A stretch of DNA of 64,000 nucleotides, taken from Phytoseiulus persimilis (lineage: Eukaryota; Arthropoda; Arachnida; Mesostigmata; Phytoseiidae). The translations under genes were made by a program, and so were the position numbers. How positions within the stretch are numbered: the first letter of the stretch is position 1; every line of letters starts with the position of its first letter. Positions 1 through 10,232 of this stretch are shown here, in pieces. The stretch spans positions 16,182,001-16,246,000 of the forward strand of contig CM075101.1 of assembly GCA_037576195.1 (NCBI GenBank), read 5' to 3'. Below the pieces are notes generated by a model. The model worked only from the letters and a program-made list of their open reading frames with translations. It was not told where the DNA came from and searched no databases.

Positions 1-1464
1 CGACACGCAGTTCCGGAACTGGGGAATACCGCCGTCTCCGCGAATGAATGTCGAGAAAACTTGCGCTGCGGACATGATCGGTTGGCGAGTTCCCGGACCC
101 GCCCTGCCAAACGAAACACCCAGTTCTGCTGAAACGTGTCCGCCAACATCCGGATCGCCCAGTCCGCCGGTCTGTGGAGGCGGTATGACTTCGGTTTCTT
201 TCAGCACCCACACGTGCATTGCTCCTACGTTCAATTTGAACACTCAGAGCCGTTGAGCCCTTCGGAAGCCCCGCGCTCAGTACGCCAGAGGCGGTCTGTT
301 TCCCCATGCGAACCTTCGCTCGATGACGATGACCGTATGCGCACGCAACATCTGCCCCGTCATGTGCAATTCAACTTTCAGCTGGTCCACGCATATCAAC
401 GGCTCTCCGGTCGACCGTTGCCATCTGTCTCGCGTTGATCCCTCTCCCCGCTCTCACGGACTCCGTTCGTTTCTGTCTCCTGTTTCAGTTCCATCTCTTT
501 TTCGCCTCAAGAGAATCTTCGCGACCCACAAAGCGCTCGCTCTTCGGGGAAACATCTGCACATGCTCGTCATTACCGCTGCTGCCTCGACCGCTGCGAGC
601 GATGTTCGTGGTATTCGTGTTCACCGAAAGAGGCTCGTTTCGACCCTCTCCCCTTTCCATCAAGTGTCACTCTTTGTGCGCGCTCTTTCTCGCGCTCTCC
701 TGCTCTATCTTCCTATTATTTCCACTCCTATCAAGATGAAGGACAAGCGCGCGCAGGTATTAGGGTCGACATCGCAGTCGAATGGATGGGTATTACAATG
801 GATGGATAGAGCTTCCCTTTCCCCTTCTCGGAACTTGTGCTCGCCTGATGGTCGCGATGCTGCCACCGCTGCAGATGATGATAATGATGATGATGATGAT
901 ACTCTTCCTACTTCTAATGCCGCCGCGGCTGCTGTTCGCAGTGGCTGCATGTGCTAACCGGAGAGAGAGAGGAATAAAGAGGTAGGAGGACGACGGCAGC
1001 GTGGGGACCCTTTTAGGGTGCACCAAGCTGGTCCTTCGTTGCAGAAACGACCGCGCACTATTTCCCGCGCCCCCGGCATCGAACGACCCCCTCCCCACCC
1101 TTCCTCCTTTTGGCACTTGGAACCGCCTAGCCGGATTGTGCTGGCGGTGGCGAGACGCATGCGCGTTGGCAGCGGCACATACAGGGTGCTGCTGCTGCTG
1201 CCTCCTCCTGCCGCTGGTAGATTCTTCGCTCACTCGCTGTATGTGTTCGTGTGTGTAGTCGGGAATAGTAGCTCTAGTATAGGTCGCCCTCTCGGTCGGT
1301 CCGCCACTCGGTCTATCTATCGAGCGAACGGTCGTGTTACCCTCGCCCAACAGCAGCTGCCGAACGCTCACTCGCTCTCTATCTCTCTAATAGTTGCTGC
1401 TGCTGTAGGGTGGTGTAGTAGCGGCGGTGGATGGAGGCCCTTTCCCCAGCGCCGGACCGCTTAC
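1..1464. other. Upstream region of the Q-rich gene
   Basis: CpG-rich DNA with pyrimidine-rich and GCTGCTG-type simple sequence and a GATGAT-rich patch (876-901). ORFs up to 192 codons on the - strand (1371-793) are driven by this low complexity (poly-Ile from GAT/ATC repeats) and are not considered genes. Confidence 0.4.
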
Positions 1465-1501
1465 CAGTCAGTCGTGTATGAGCCGAGCTCGTGTGCAGAC
1501 A
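1465..1501 (+). promoter_or_regulatory. Inr + DPE core promoter of the Q-rich gene
   Basis: The initiator TCAGTC places A+1 at 1470. Exactly at +28 to +32 (1497-1501) lies AGACA, which fits the downstream promoter element consensus RGWYV. This strict Inr-DPE spacing is the arrangement known for TATA-less arthropod promoters, and no TATA box is seen about 30 bp upstream. The upstream 200 bp is rich in CTCGCTCT/GCTGCTG repeats. The predicted start gives a 649-nt leader before the ATG at 2119. Motif, spacing and position relative to the ORF are seen directly; promoter use is inferred. Confidence 0.55.
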
Positions 1502-2118
1502 CATAAGCCGACCACCGACAACGAGAACTGAAGGCGCCGCTGACGACAGCAGCAGCCTGTGTGCCATCGCGAGCAGACGACATCTCGACGTTCACAACAA
1601 CTGCTCCTTAGCTAACAACAAGACGCCGCGCTTCTTGTTGTTTATATCATCATCGTCATCATCATCGTTCGGATCGCCGCTAGCATTGTGCGGCGCTGGA
1701 GTGACTGACTGTCGGGCTGTCAAGCCATTGCGACATTTTATCCTGAACTCTTACCGTTGGAGTCTCCGGCAGGAAGTCAACCAGGATCCGGAGCGTCCGT
1801 CAGAGCTGCTGCCACACGTGTTCTCGCTCTTTGTTCAGGACCGATAGGACCGAAGCAGGTTTCTATCTGAGAAGTCACTCAGCGGAACCGTCATCGTTCA
1901 CTGTAACCTGTCGACTCGAAGGGTTCGGACCGGTGACCAACTGCAACAAATCCGCCGCTTCGACAGCTAGGGTAAGCGACTCTCGCGTCAACTGACTCGC
2001 TCTCAGACGAGAGTCGGACCGTGAGATTCTCAACGCGGTCCATGGTTGGCCAAGTTGTGAATGGTACCTGTCTGTTGGTTGACACTCGACGCTAGAATGA
2101 TCCCTGAACATTTGGAGC
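1470..2118 (+). promoter_or_regulatory. 5' leader with three short upstream ORFs
   Basis: The leader carries at least three short upstream ORFs. One starts at 1478 and runs 17 codons to a TGA. One starts at 2042 and runs 17 codons to the TAG ending at 2095. One starts at 2061 and ends at the TGA at 2139-2141, so it overlaps the main start at 2119 in another frame. An in-frame TGA at 2098-2100 lies just upstream of the main ATG and fixes the start. An overlapping uORF normally lowers translation of the main frame, so translational control is a reasonable inference. A spliced 5' leader has not been excluded. Confidence 0.5.
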
Positions 2119-5100
2119 ATGGCTGGCGCGAAACACAGTGAAGCGCGCTCGGCAGGTTCGTCCCAAAGCTCCCGACAATCGAAAGAAACGTTCTACATAA
2201 TCAACGGACAGAGAGTCAGATTCAACCTGCAGCCTGTCGTCACCCTGCAACGACTGACGGCTGCCGATTGCGAGAAGTTCCAGTGCAAATCCACGAACGT
2301 CCGACTGAAAGCGGTGAAAAAGCGGAGCCTTCGTGAGCGGTCACCGCAAAGCGACAGTAGCTCCTCAAACAGCGTCTACGAGAAACGCCGCCGCAGCCAC
2401 AGAAAAACGACGAGTACTCTGCGTAGATTGAGGAAACAACGCGAAAAAGCAACGCCTGTTTCACTCAGTCCACCAGTTGTGCTCAAGTTCGTCAAAGAGA
2501 GTTCGACTTCATCTGATGGGTGGACAGTCCATGGCGACTCCTCAGTAGAGTCGAAAACCGGCCGAAAAACGTCGAACAACGACAACACCACCAGCAAGAA
2601 CAACAACAATAATAATAACAATAACGACAACGAAGACCAAAACGATATAATCAACAACATCGTCGACAACAACAGCAACAGTAGCAGTAGCTCCTGTAGT
2701 CGGAGCAGCGCGAAAGCCGCAGAAAAAATTGTCATCAGCAGTGGCAATACTTCGAAAGGCATAACCATCAAAATTAATAACCACGTTTCTCAAAACCGCA
2801 ATCTATCCAGCAGCACCACCGGTTGCGGGAAGAGCAGGAGGAGCACCAATAGTTACGACGGTGTCCCTTCCAAAAAACAAAAATTGGCTTCTTCGAGCGC
2901 GTCGAGTGGATCAGAAACAGACATTGAACCGTATCAGTCTGAAAGGGAGCAGCTGCCCGACCGCACAGCTGCTGTGGAAGCGGAGGAGGAGGAGAAGGGG
3001 GAACAAAGCGTTGCCCCAGTCGAGGTCGTCGGCGCCAAGAACAGCGACGCCGTCAACTCGCCCGCTTTGCAGAACGAAGAGGTCGAAGGCAGCAGCAACG
3101 CTGAAGAGATCAAAAGCGACGCTGACGACGACGACGCCGGAAACCTGAAAGCCTATCCCCGATCGGCACAGGGCAGTCCTGGTGCCAACGGCTGTGAGAA
3201 AACAACTCCCCCGCCACTCCCGGTAGAAGACGCCGGGCTCGTTCCACAGGCTCCTTCCCCGAGCGGAGAAGTTCCGGAGAACGTCGAGAACACTGATAAA
3301 ACCGATCCAGGCCCCAAAACTCCCACATCTGAGGGAGTGCCTTCCGTAACCGACGAAGACCCTGAAGCTGCTGCGAGAAAAGTCCCCGAAGAAGGAGACG
3401 ACGAGAAGATGGCAGTAGAAACGCACGAAGATCAGGTCACACTGATAGAGGACGATGAAATGGGCGGAGACCCGGCTCCTTCGGAAGATCTCACGTTGGT
3501 CATCGTTGAGGATTCGGACTCGAACGATGACGTCCCCGAAGACGAAATCATCGGTCAAACCATGCGCCCGACCGAGCATGGCATGCTTCAAATGGATCTC
3601 TACGCTAATCTGGTCTCACTGGAACTGAACCGAGAGTTCAAGAAGCCTCCGACCCGCAAAGATGATTTGAGTCTCGTCAGAGAATACGCAAAAAACAAGG
3701 AGAAGCTCCTTGCGCTGTTGGCAGAAGGGGTATGTGCACAAATAATGTCTCGGTTGTTTCCCTCATTGTATCGTCGTAAATGTCGAGATAAACTTATCGC
3801 CGCAAGACGAACCCTCTCAGAAGCCACCCTTGGTTTGAGAATCGATACTGGAGATCTAACGCCTAGCAGGATTTTGCCCAGGTATCGGAGCTCGCGAGGA
3901 CACTGACAGCGTGCAGTGTGGTGAAGAACACTGAAGCGATCTCGAAGTTCTTCGGGATCCTGCGCGACATGTCGTCCACTGAAGTCGGCAATGAAAAAGA
4001 GCTGCTAGCTCAGATCAACAAACTGGAAGAGATCATGGCCGACCTGGTCATCATGTTTCGTGAGGAAGAAGAGACATTTGAGTGAGTTTGTCTTCCGTTG
4101 CTCCGTGAAGCTCCACGATCGCGGTAGAAACGCGAGCATCGATTGTAGTGTCGGAGCGAATTTTTTGTAAGTTCCGATTCGTTTTCAGAACCTGCGATCT
4201 TCCAGCATTGGGCGGGCGTAGAAAAACCGCCGAGGAAATCATGAGATTCGAAAACAATCGAGCTCTGCAGGAGTACCTCGGTCTTTGCGTTGACCCGGTA
4301 CCACCTCCTCCTTCTGTTCCTGCTGCTCTGGCTGTTCCATCTGCTACATCGGTCGTTTCCATTACGTCGACAGTTGCTGGTGCCCATCCGCAGGCAGTGT
4401 TTGCTAAAGATCTCCAAAGCATGGTCAATGACAAAGTTCCGTCACCGGTTAGTCAAAATGCACATGCAATCGTATCACCACCTCCTCCTACTCTGCTTGC
4501 TTCGTCGAATTTGCTGACTAACACGGCCGACCATGTGTTACTCCGGCAGACCCTCGGGCAGCAACTGCAAAGGTCTTCCTCGTACCAAATGTCGCCACCG
4601 CCTCAAATGTTGGGGCCGCCACAAATGGTACCACAGTCGCAATCGCGGAGTTACCCCCCGCGTTTGCGACCGATCACCTCGACGAAGTATCAGCCGTACC
4701 CAACGCAACAGTCTCTTCCGTCCCGACCGGGACTGAGCCAGGAGCAACAACAATATGCCGCACAACAACTCGCTCGTCAAAATCAGCTGCGGTACCAACA
4801 GCAGCAGCAGCAGCAGCAACAGCAACAACAACATCAATCACAAACGATATCCCAGTACCACCAAACTCAGCTCCTACAACAGCAGAAGCAGCAGCAACAG
4901 CTCCAGCAGCAGCAACAGCTTCAGCAACAGCAGCAACAACTCCAACAGCAGCAACAACTGAGACTTGCGCAGGTTCAGCAAGCTCAACAAAGAGCTCTCG
5001 GATTGCAACAACGTGTAAGCATTTCTTGCTCTGTGATGACCTATGTATTCGGTTTGGTTCCGTGTTACTGTTGTTCTTCGTTGTACCGCTGAATTCCATG

Positions 5101-6955
5101 GTGAGAGCAGTGCTCGTGCATCAGATGGGCGTGACGTTTTCCATGTTGCTGAACACGATTCCTGACGGCGATGCTAATCATGATGGGGGGAATGTGGCAA
5201 GAATGACATGATGTTCGCTCGCACGAAATGTATGTCTCGTGTCAACCCGGGCCGAGAGCGGGATCTTTCGAAATAACCCACACAAGTATTTCGAGGCGGA
5301 GTGCCGGGGGGGGGGGGAGATCTTAGGAGGCCAGCTCCCACGAACTTTTATTACGCATCGTACCCATGAAGGCTGCTCCCGGAGCACTTGTATCAATTCA
5401 CTGAGCTCGATTCAAATCGATGAGTGGACATCACTCACTCGAGAAGTCTGATTTCTCGGAGAGCCGTTACGTGAGCTAGCGTTAATTATGCTCCATGTTC
5501 TCTTCGGTGCATGTTGTGAGCTCTGCTGGCACCCTGAAGGGAATTCCCGGTTCGATGTGGAACGTTTCCTGTTTGTTTTCTGCCTGGCCGTAACGTGACA
5601 CGTTCTGATCAATTATATCCGCTGGAGAAGAGAGTTAACATTGCGATGGCTGTCGTAGGTTACGAGTCCGCTTATCGACTTACTCACCCGTGGGAATGAA
5701 GCATATCAGATGAAAAGCGAACGAAAAACAGAAGACAGCTCAACGCCCCTCCCAAGCCCCCATAGCGATGATACGTCGAAAGCCTTCATGCCGCCGAAAA
5801 GCCTCGATGAAATAGGGAAAATGTTTCTCACAGCACGAGCGCAATCTTCGTTACAGATGACACCGGTGACGTCACCAGCCAATGTAAACAAAGCGCCACC
5901 TTCATCATCTCCGAAACCTGCGTCTACCGCTATTAATTTGCCATCTGGCTTATCGATCACTCCGGTAATTCTACTACTTCCTTCATTTTGACTTCAATCT
6001 GTCATGACTCTGCCAGATTCCTCTTCCGATCTTTCGTGCTCGTTTCGTTAAGACGCATGCCCAGCAACCGACTCCCAACTCCCGAATTCCCCCTTTCCTT
6101 ACTCCATTGAAGCCGAAATTCCTCACTGACTCAGTGGAACTGTCCGATCTCGGAAATCCTCGTTCACCCCGAAACCACTTTCCCACTCTCGCAACTGCAT
6201 CGCGTTGTCTCGTTTCCCAACTCTTCACCGTGTGCACGGAGAGGCGTTGTTGCACGTATTGCTTTCATCTGTGATCGGCTATTCGCGCTCGTGAGGCTTG
6301 ATAGCATTGTTCTCGTCGCATGTCTCCCAACAATCCTCGGAGATGAGGAATCGAAGGCGGGTTCGACCGAACCGAATCTGTGACTCATCAACTCAACTTT
6401 GGATACTGAACATTCGCGGGAAACTTCAGTCGCCGGAGAAGCAAATCGTCCTCCTGTCTCGATGCGGGGACTGGAGTTCCCCATTCCTGTTCCGATTCTT
6501 CATCCCGCTACTCGATAGTAGCGCTCGATACCCTTCCATTGTCTTCTATCACTAGCTTTGTGTCCCCTCCTCTTGCAATCTCGTCCACATAAATTCACTT
6601 GCACTTCTCGCTCATCGCTTCCGAGACCCGATTCCGGTCCGCTAACTGAAGAGTGCTCTCGAAATTTCAGGTGGCCCCTGCGAAGAAAACGGATATCCAG
6701 CTGCCGCGAGACATTCAGATGATCCCTCTTCAACAGAAAACTCCTCTCATGCCGAAACTACCTCCGGGAATCACAGTGACACACGTCAACAACCAGCAAG
6801 GGCTCCCATCGGTGTCGGCGTCTATTTCGGTTGCACCGGTTCCGCAAGCGATCGTTCAGCATCGTGCGTCCGCCGTTGTGAAGCCGTCCCTGCCGAAGCA
6901 AATGATGGCTCGTTCCGTTCTGATTCCTCTTTCACATCAGCAACAGCAACAGCAG

Positions 6956-6987
<32 letters not shown>

Positions 6988-7306
6988 GCAGCAGCAGCAG
7001 CAGATTCTGGCTAGGCATCAGCAACAGCAGCAGCAGCAGCAACAACGCTTAGAGCAACAATGGCGCTTGCAGCAGGCTCATCAACATGCCCAGCAACAAG
7101 CGCAGAATCAGCAGCGTTTTCAGCAACTTATGCAGCAACGACAACTGACTCCTCAGAATCAGCAGCACTTCTACCGTATCAACAACGCACAATCGTCTAC
7201 TCAGCCAATACAGCAGTCGCGTTGGCCGAACCCGGGAGCTCAGCCGCAACAACAACAACCTCCGTCGGCGCAGCAGCAGCATTCGCAACAGCGACCTTAC
7301 TTCTGA
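2119..7306 (+). CDS. Large glutamine-rich nuclear-type protein, family not recognised
   Basis: There are five coding exons: 2119-3729, 3882-4081, 4189-5014, 5710-5964 and 6671-7306. All have GT-AG borders and compatible phases (0, 2, 0, 0), giving 1175 residues. Residues about 25-45 hold a conserved-looking box (FYIINGQRVRFNLQPVV). Basic Arg/Lys/Ser tracts at about 65-115 could act as nuclear localisation signals. Asn- and Ser-rich low complexity follows at about 150-200, then a long acidic Glu/Asp/Pro region to about 470. A predicted helical segment spans about 488-605 (MLQMDLYANLVSLELNREF, then SELARTLTACSVVKNTEAIS). A proline-rich part leads into glutamine-rich tracts at about 785-879 and 1055-1175. 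Residues 895-1040 contain SLDEIGKMF and MPKLPPGITVTHV, which look conserved. The composition suggests a chromatin or transcription cofactor; that is inference, as no named domain was recognised. The start is fixed by an upstream in-frame stop, and the C terminus is RPYF at 7303. The first donor GTATGT and the GTAAGC at 5015 are clear. The exon-4 donor, GTAATT, is weaker. Confidence 0.88.
4741..5014 (+). repeat. CAG/CAA repeat encoding a polyglutamine tract (exon 3)
   Basis: Interrupted CAG/CAA triplets, densest at 4796-4832 and 4876-4965, encode glutamine runs broken by Leu, His and Ser. The frame is kept throughout. Interruptions of CAG by CAA are typical of coding polyQ tracts and limit repeat slippage. 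Confidence 0.85.
5306..5317 (+). repeat. Uninterrupted run of 12 G within intron 3
   Basis: A homopolymer of twelve guanines lies in the 695-bp intron between coding exons 3 and 4. No coding role is apparent. It could be a sequencing-error hotspot or a G-quadruplex partner, but only one long run is present. Confidence 0.8.
6938..7003 (+). repeat. CAG/CAA repeat encoding a polyglutamine tract (exon 5)
   Basis: About 22 consecutive CAG or CAA codons lie in the last coding exon. After a short ILARH break, further shorter runs follow to about 7290. It is in frame with the rest of the protein and probably length-polymorphic. Confidence 0.85.
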
Positions 7307-8710
7307 AGTCATGATCAAGGGATTGTCGGCTCGGCAGAGGCGGAGAACTCGCGTCACCCGGGCTCGACACCGGTACTACGACGCCAACCACAGCGACGCA
7401 AGTCGCTCACAGAGACGGACAGATCGAGTCAGAAGTTTCCGCAGAAGTCTGCGCCAGGAGCGTTGACTCCGCGCCGGATCGATCCTTGTTTCTAACCTCG
7501 CTCTTGTGCTTTGGTATCGCCGGTAATACTCGGAACCCGTCGAGTTCTCCGCGCTTTGCGGTGGTCCGTTTGAGTGCGCTCATCGCACAAAGTCCCGGGG
7601 AACATCAACGAAGCTCGTCGTTGCGAATTCATTGTGCTCCTCTTTTGAATGCTATGGTGAAGAAGCCCTTCTTCCGAACGAACGCGTGGGAGACTACCGA
7701 ACTCAGGAGGTTCTCTCCAGGACGTTTTCGCGTGATTGTACTGACAGAGGTACTGCTGATTTGTTGAAGAAATCTCTTCGGCAGATCAGCGGGTTTCAAG
7801 ATTTCCGTCATCCTGATGATGATCGTCGTTGAGAGGAGATCGGATGTTTTTGCCGCGCTGAAATGATCTCAAACGCAACAATAATTATCGCGGAACTCGC
7901 GCCACCATGTACAAAGGATGAACACTGTAAAATTGAGGAAATACCCAACAAGGAGCTCTCAGTGCGCCGTCGGCGACCGGTGGCGAAAACGGCGGCTCTT
8001 TGTGCCGAGCCAAAAGCGACTCCGGAGAACTTGAACGAGCTGGGGGTGATTGCTGCATCTGCTGCAGAAGCGTCGCTAAACGGCTAGCGCTCACTGAAAT
8101 CGATGTAAATGATGACGGTGGTTATAGCATCCATGAGAACAAGTTAACCAAGATTAACTGGTTCGAAGCTTGGTTCACAATGATTCCAAGCTGCTGCGAG
8201 ACGCTCGGGATAAGACAAGGTGAATTTTACCACCTTTACGCGGTTTTGGGTTCGTAAAATCCTCGCGGAGATGATCAAAACTATCAAAACCATGTCTTGC
8301 CAAGATCTTCGTCCATGGGTGGAGTTAATTTTAGTTTTGAACACGGAACTTTCCTCCTCTTTTGAAGATGCACGAAACATTCGGTAGCTCGATTGGTTTG
8401 TGATTTCAACGCTCTCCTCGGGAGGAGAATCTCGTCAGTAAAACTCGGTTTCGTCGAGTAGAGGAGAGTAGATGCTCTTGGAACGTCCAACAACTTGGAG
8501 AATAACTGGACCGCCTGGGTCTTCGTTCGATTGGAAGCTTTACGGACTGACCGAGTGGCTACTGGTCCAAGACTGAGCTGGCCAAATGCTCAATGTTTGT
8601 CGGTGTTTTAATGATGAACAGAATAATTGTATATATGATGCTGAATGGCAGCCTCTAGCGACAAATGATGTCGACTCTAGACGTCCTTCCAATAAACATC
8701 GAAGAGAAAC
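7307..8710 (+). other. Probable 3' UTR of the Q-rich gene
   Basis: No splice-bounded coding exon is seen here; the short ORFs in several frames look random. The stretch is A/T-richer from 8580 on and contains AATAAA at 8691. If that signal is used, the 3' UTR is about 1.4 kb. Confidence 0.45.
8691..8696 (+). promoter_or_regulatory. Poly(A) signal AATAAA
   Basis: This is the first canonical AATAAA found downstream of the stop at 7304-7306. It lies at the end of an A/T-rich stretch, and the following 40 bp include GT-rich sequence. It is assigned to the Q-rich gene by position only. Confidence 0.4.
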
Positions 8711-9763
8711 TCACGTACAGTTGAGAAGGTTGAATTTTGACCGAAAAGCTTCTGTACTTTTTGTCCTAGGATGACTTTCATGGAATAATATACGAGGCAT
8801 GCTTTTCCTCTTCTTCGGCCTGGAGCGGGATCGAGCCCCAGCTTTGATCCGGCTGCACCATGGCCGGCAGCCGACTTCCGCCGCAGATCGGCCGACAACA
8901 GAGAGTGGTTCCATCAGAGAAGCGATTCCGGAGCGGACTTCCCTACGAGCTGAACCGTCACGGAAATTCTGGGGGAGTCTGACCCACTTCAATCTTTCCC
9001 GTTCCACACCGCTAGAAAAAAAGCGAACCGCGGAAATATCATTCATCCGGAAGTTGGGCTCTCTCTCTAACTGAAACCAGCACAAATTCATATAATCTCA
9101 GTCAGCCGTTAGCGACTGCCGTGTGTGGATTCGCTCGGAGCCTGGCCACGTCGGTAACAAGTAGCATAATCGAGGACTACTTGAAGTTATGGCAGGGAAA
9201 AGAGGTCTCAAAGATGGGGAAAAGGCAAGATCGGAGATTTTTCAAGTAGGCTTTCGTCCCGCGTGAAAAATGCTCAAGAGACCTGACATCACGTGTCCTA
9301 CTGACGAGTGAGGATGATTTGCACCGCTTTGTCAAATATGCTCCTTCTGTATAGATGGGTCGCCGCGAGCTTTGAAACGAATGAGGCTAGACGAGAGCTC
9401 AGCTACCATTTCGCGCAACCTTGACCGGGAAGAGCGTGCCCCACGCGGTCAAATGAACGCAGCAAAGCTGAGACGATCCAGAGCAGCGGATTGAGACGGC
9501 AATCCGAACAGCCCGGTGCTCTAATCATGGAGGATTTCCCTTGAATCAAACCAATTTTCGAGAACCATCCTATCCGAGTTCAGATTCTGTATGTTTGTCT
9601 GTATGGTTGCATGACCGACATCTAAATCTCCAATATGAGGCCTATCACCCCGATATGAGTCTAGATAGATTCCACAGCGTCCCCTTAAGATCGCCGTGTA
9701 GTTTTGCGGGGCAGCACTGCTCATTTAGCCTGACTTGACCTCACGTGACGAATATCGTTTCAG
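8711..9763. other. Intergenic stretch, nothing recognised
   Basis: No exon with convincing splice borders was found. A 91-codon ORF at 8799-9074 (+) has an equally open antisense frame and no motif, so it is not called. Confidence 0.4.
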
Positions 9764-10232
9764 TCGATTCGAGCGCGGATCGCGGATCTGAACGAGGTAG
9801 AATTGAGCGCAACGAATTCACTCGCGCTGCTATGGGTGTGGAGTATGAGAAAGAGGTAGAGGAAAATTCCTCACCTATTCGCCGATTGCGGACTGCTCGA
9901 ATAACGAAGAACGTACGGCTGCTCGGCGGAATATGGAAAGGAAAAAGCAGACGACGGTATGAGATATCTCGGTGACGGCATTCCCTCGATGAACCAGACG
10001 AAGGGATGTAGCTTAGCTAGAGAAGACGAAGTGTTCTTGATGAGGTTCGGTTCCCTTTCTTCATATTTCCGCGAGAAACCGCACTTTCTTTGTTCGTCGA
10101 GTAGTCCGCAATCGGCCCTAGGTGAGGGATTATGCTCTTCCTCTGTCTCGTACTCCACACTCATGGCGGCGCGAGTGAATTCGTCTGCGCTCAAATCAAC
10201 TGCGCTCCAATCGATCCAAGCTCAAATCGAGT
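9764..10232. mobile_element. Foldback / long inverted-repeat element
   Basis: Two arms of about 180 bp, 9764-9946 and 10048-10232, are imperfect reverse complements (roughly three quarters identical by eye) around a spacer of about 100 bp. Blocks such as GAATTCACTCGCGC and CTCACCTA recur in the same order on opposite strands. Read outward-in, each arm translates to a related peptide: EFTRAAMGVEYEKEVEE in the left arm and EFTRAAMSVEYETEEEH in the right. This fits a nonautonomous foldback or MITE-like DNA transposon, or an inverted duplication of a small coding segment. No clear target-site duplication was found at the outer ends, so the boundaries are approximate. Confidence 0.65.

Noticed and set aside
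793-1371. 192-codon - strand ORF
   Set aside because: It depends on simple ATC and CAG repeats, overlaps several other open frames and has no motif.
2911-3591. 226-codon - strand ORF opposite the first exon of the Q-rich gene
   Set aside because: It is the antisense shadow of a real coding exon with strong codon bias.
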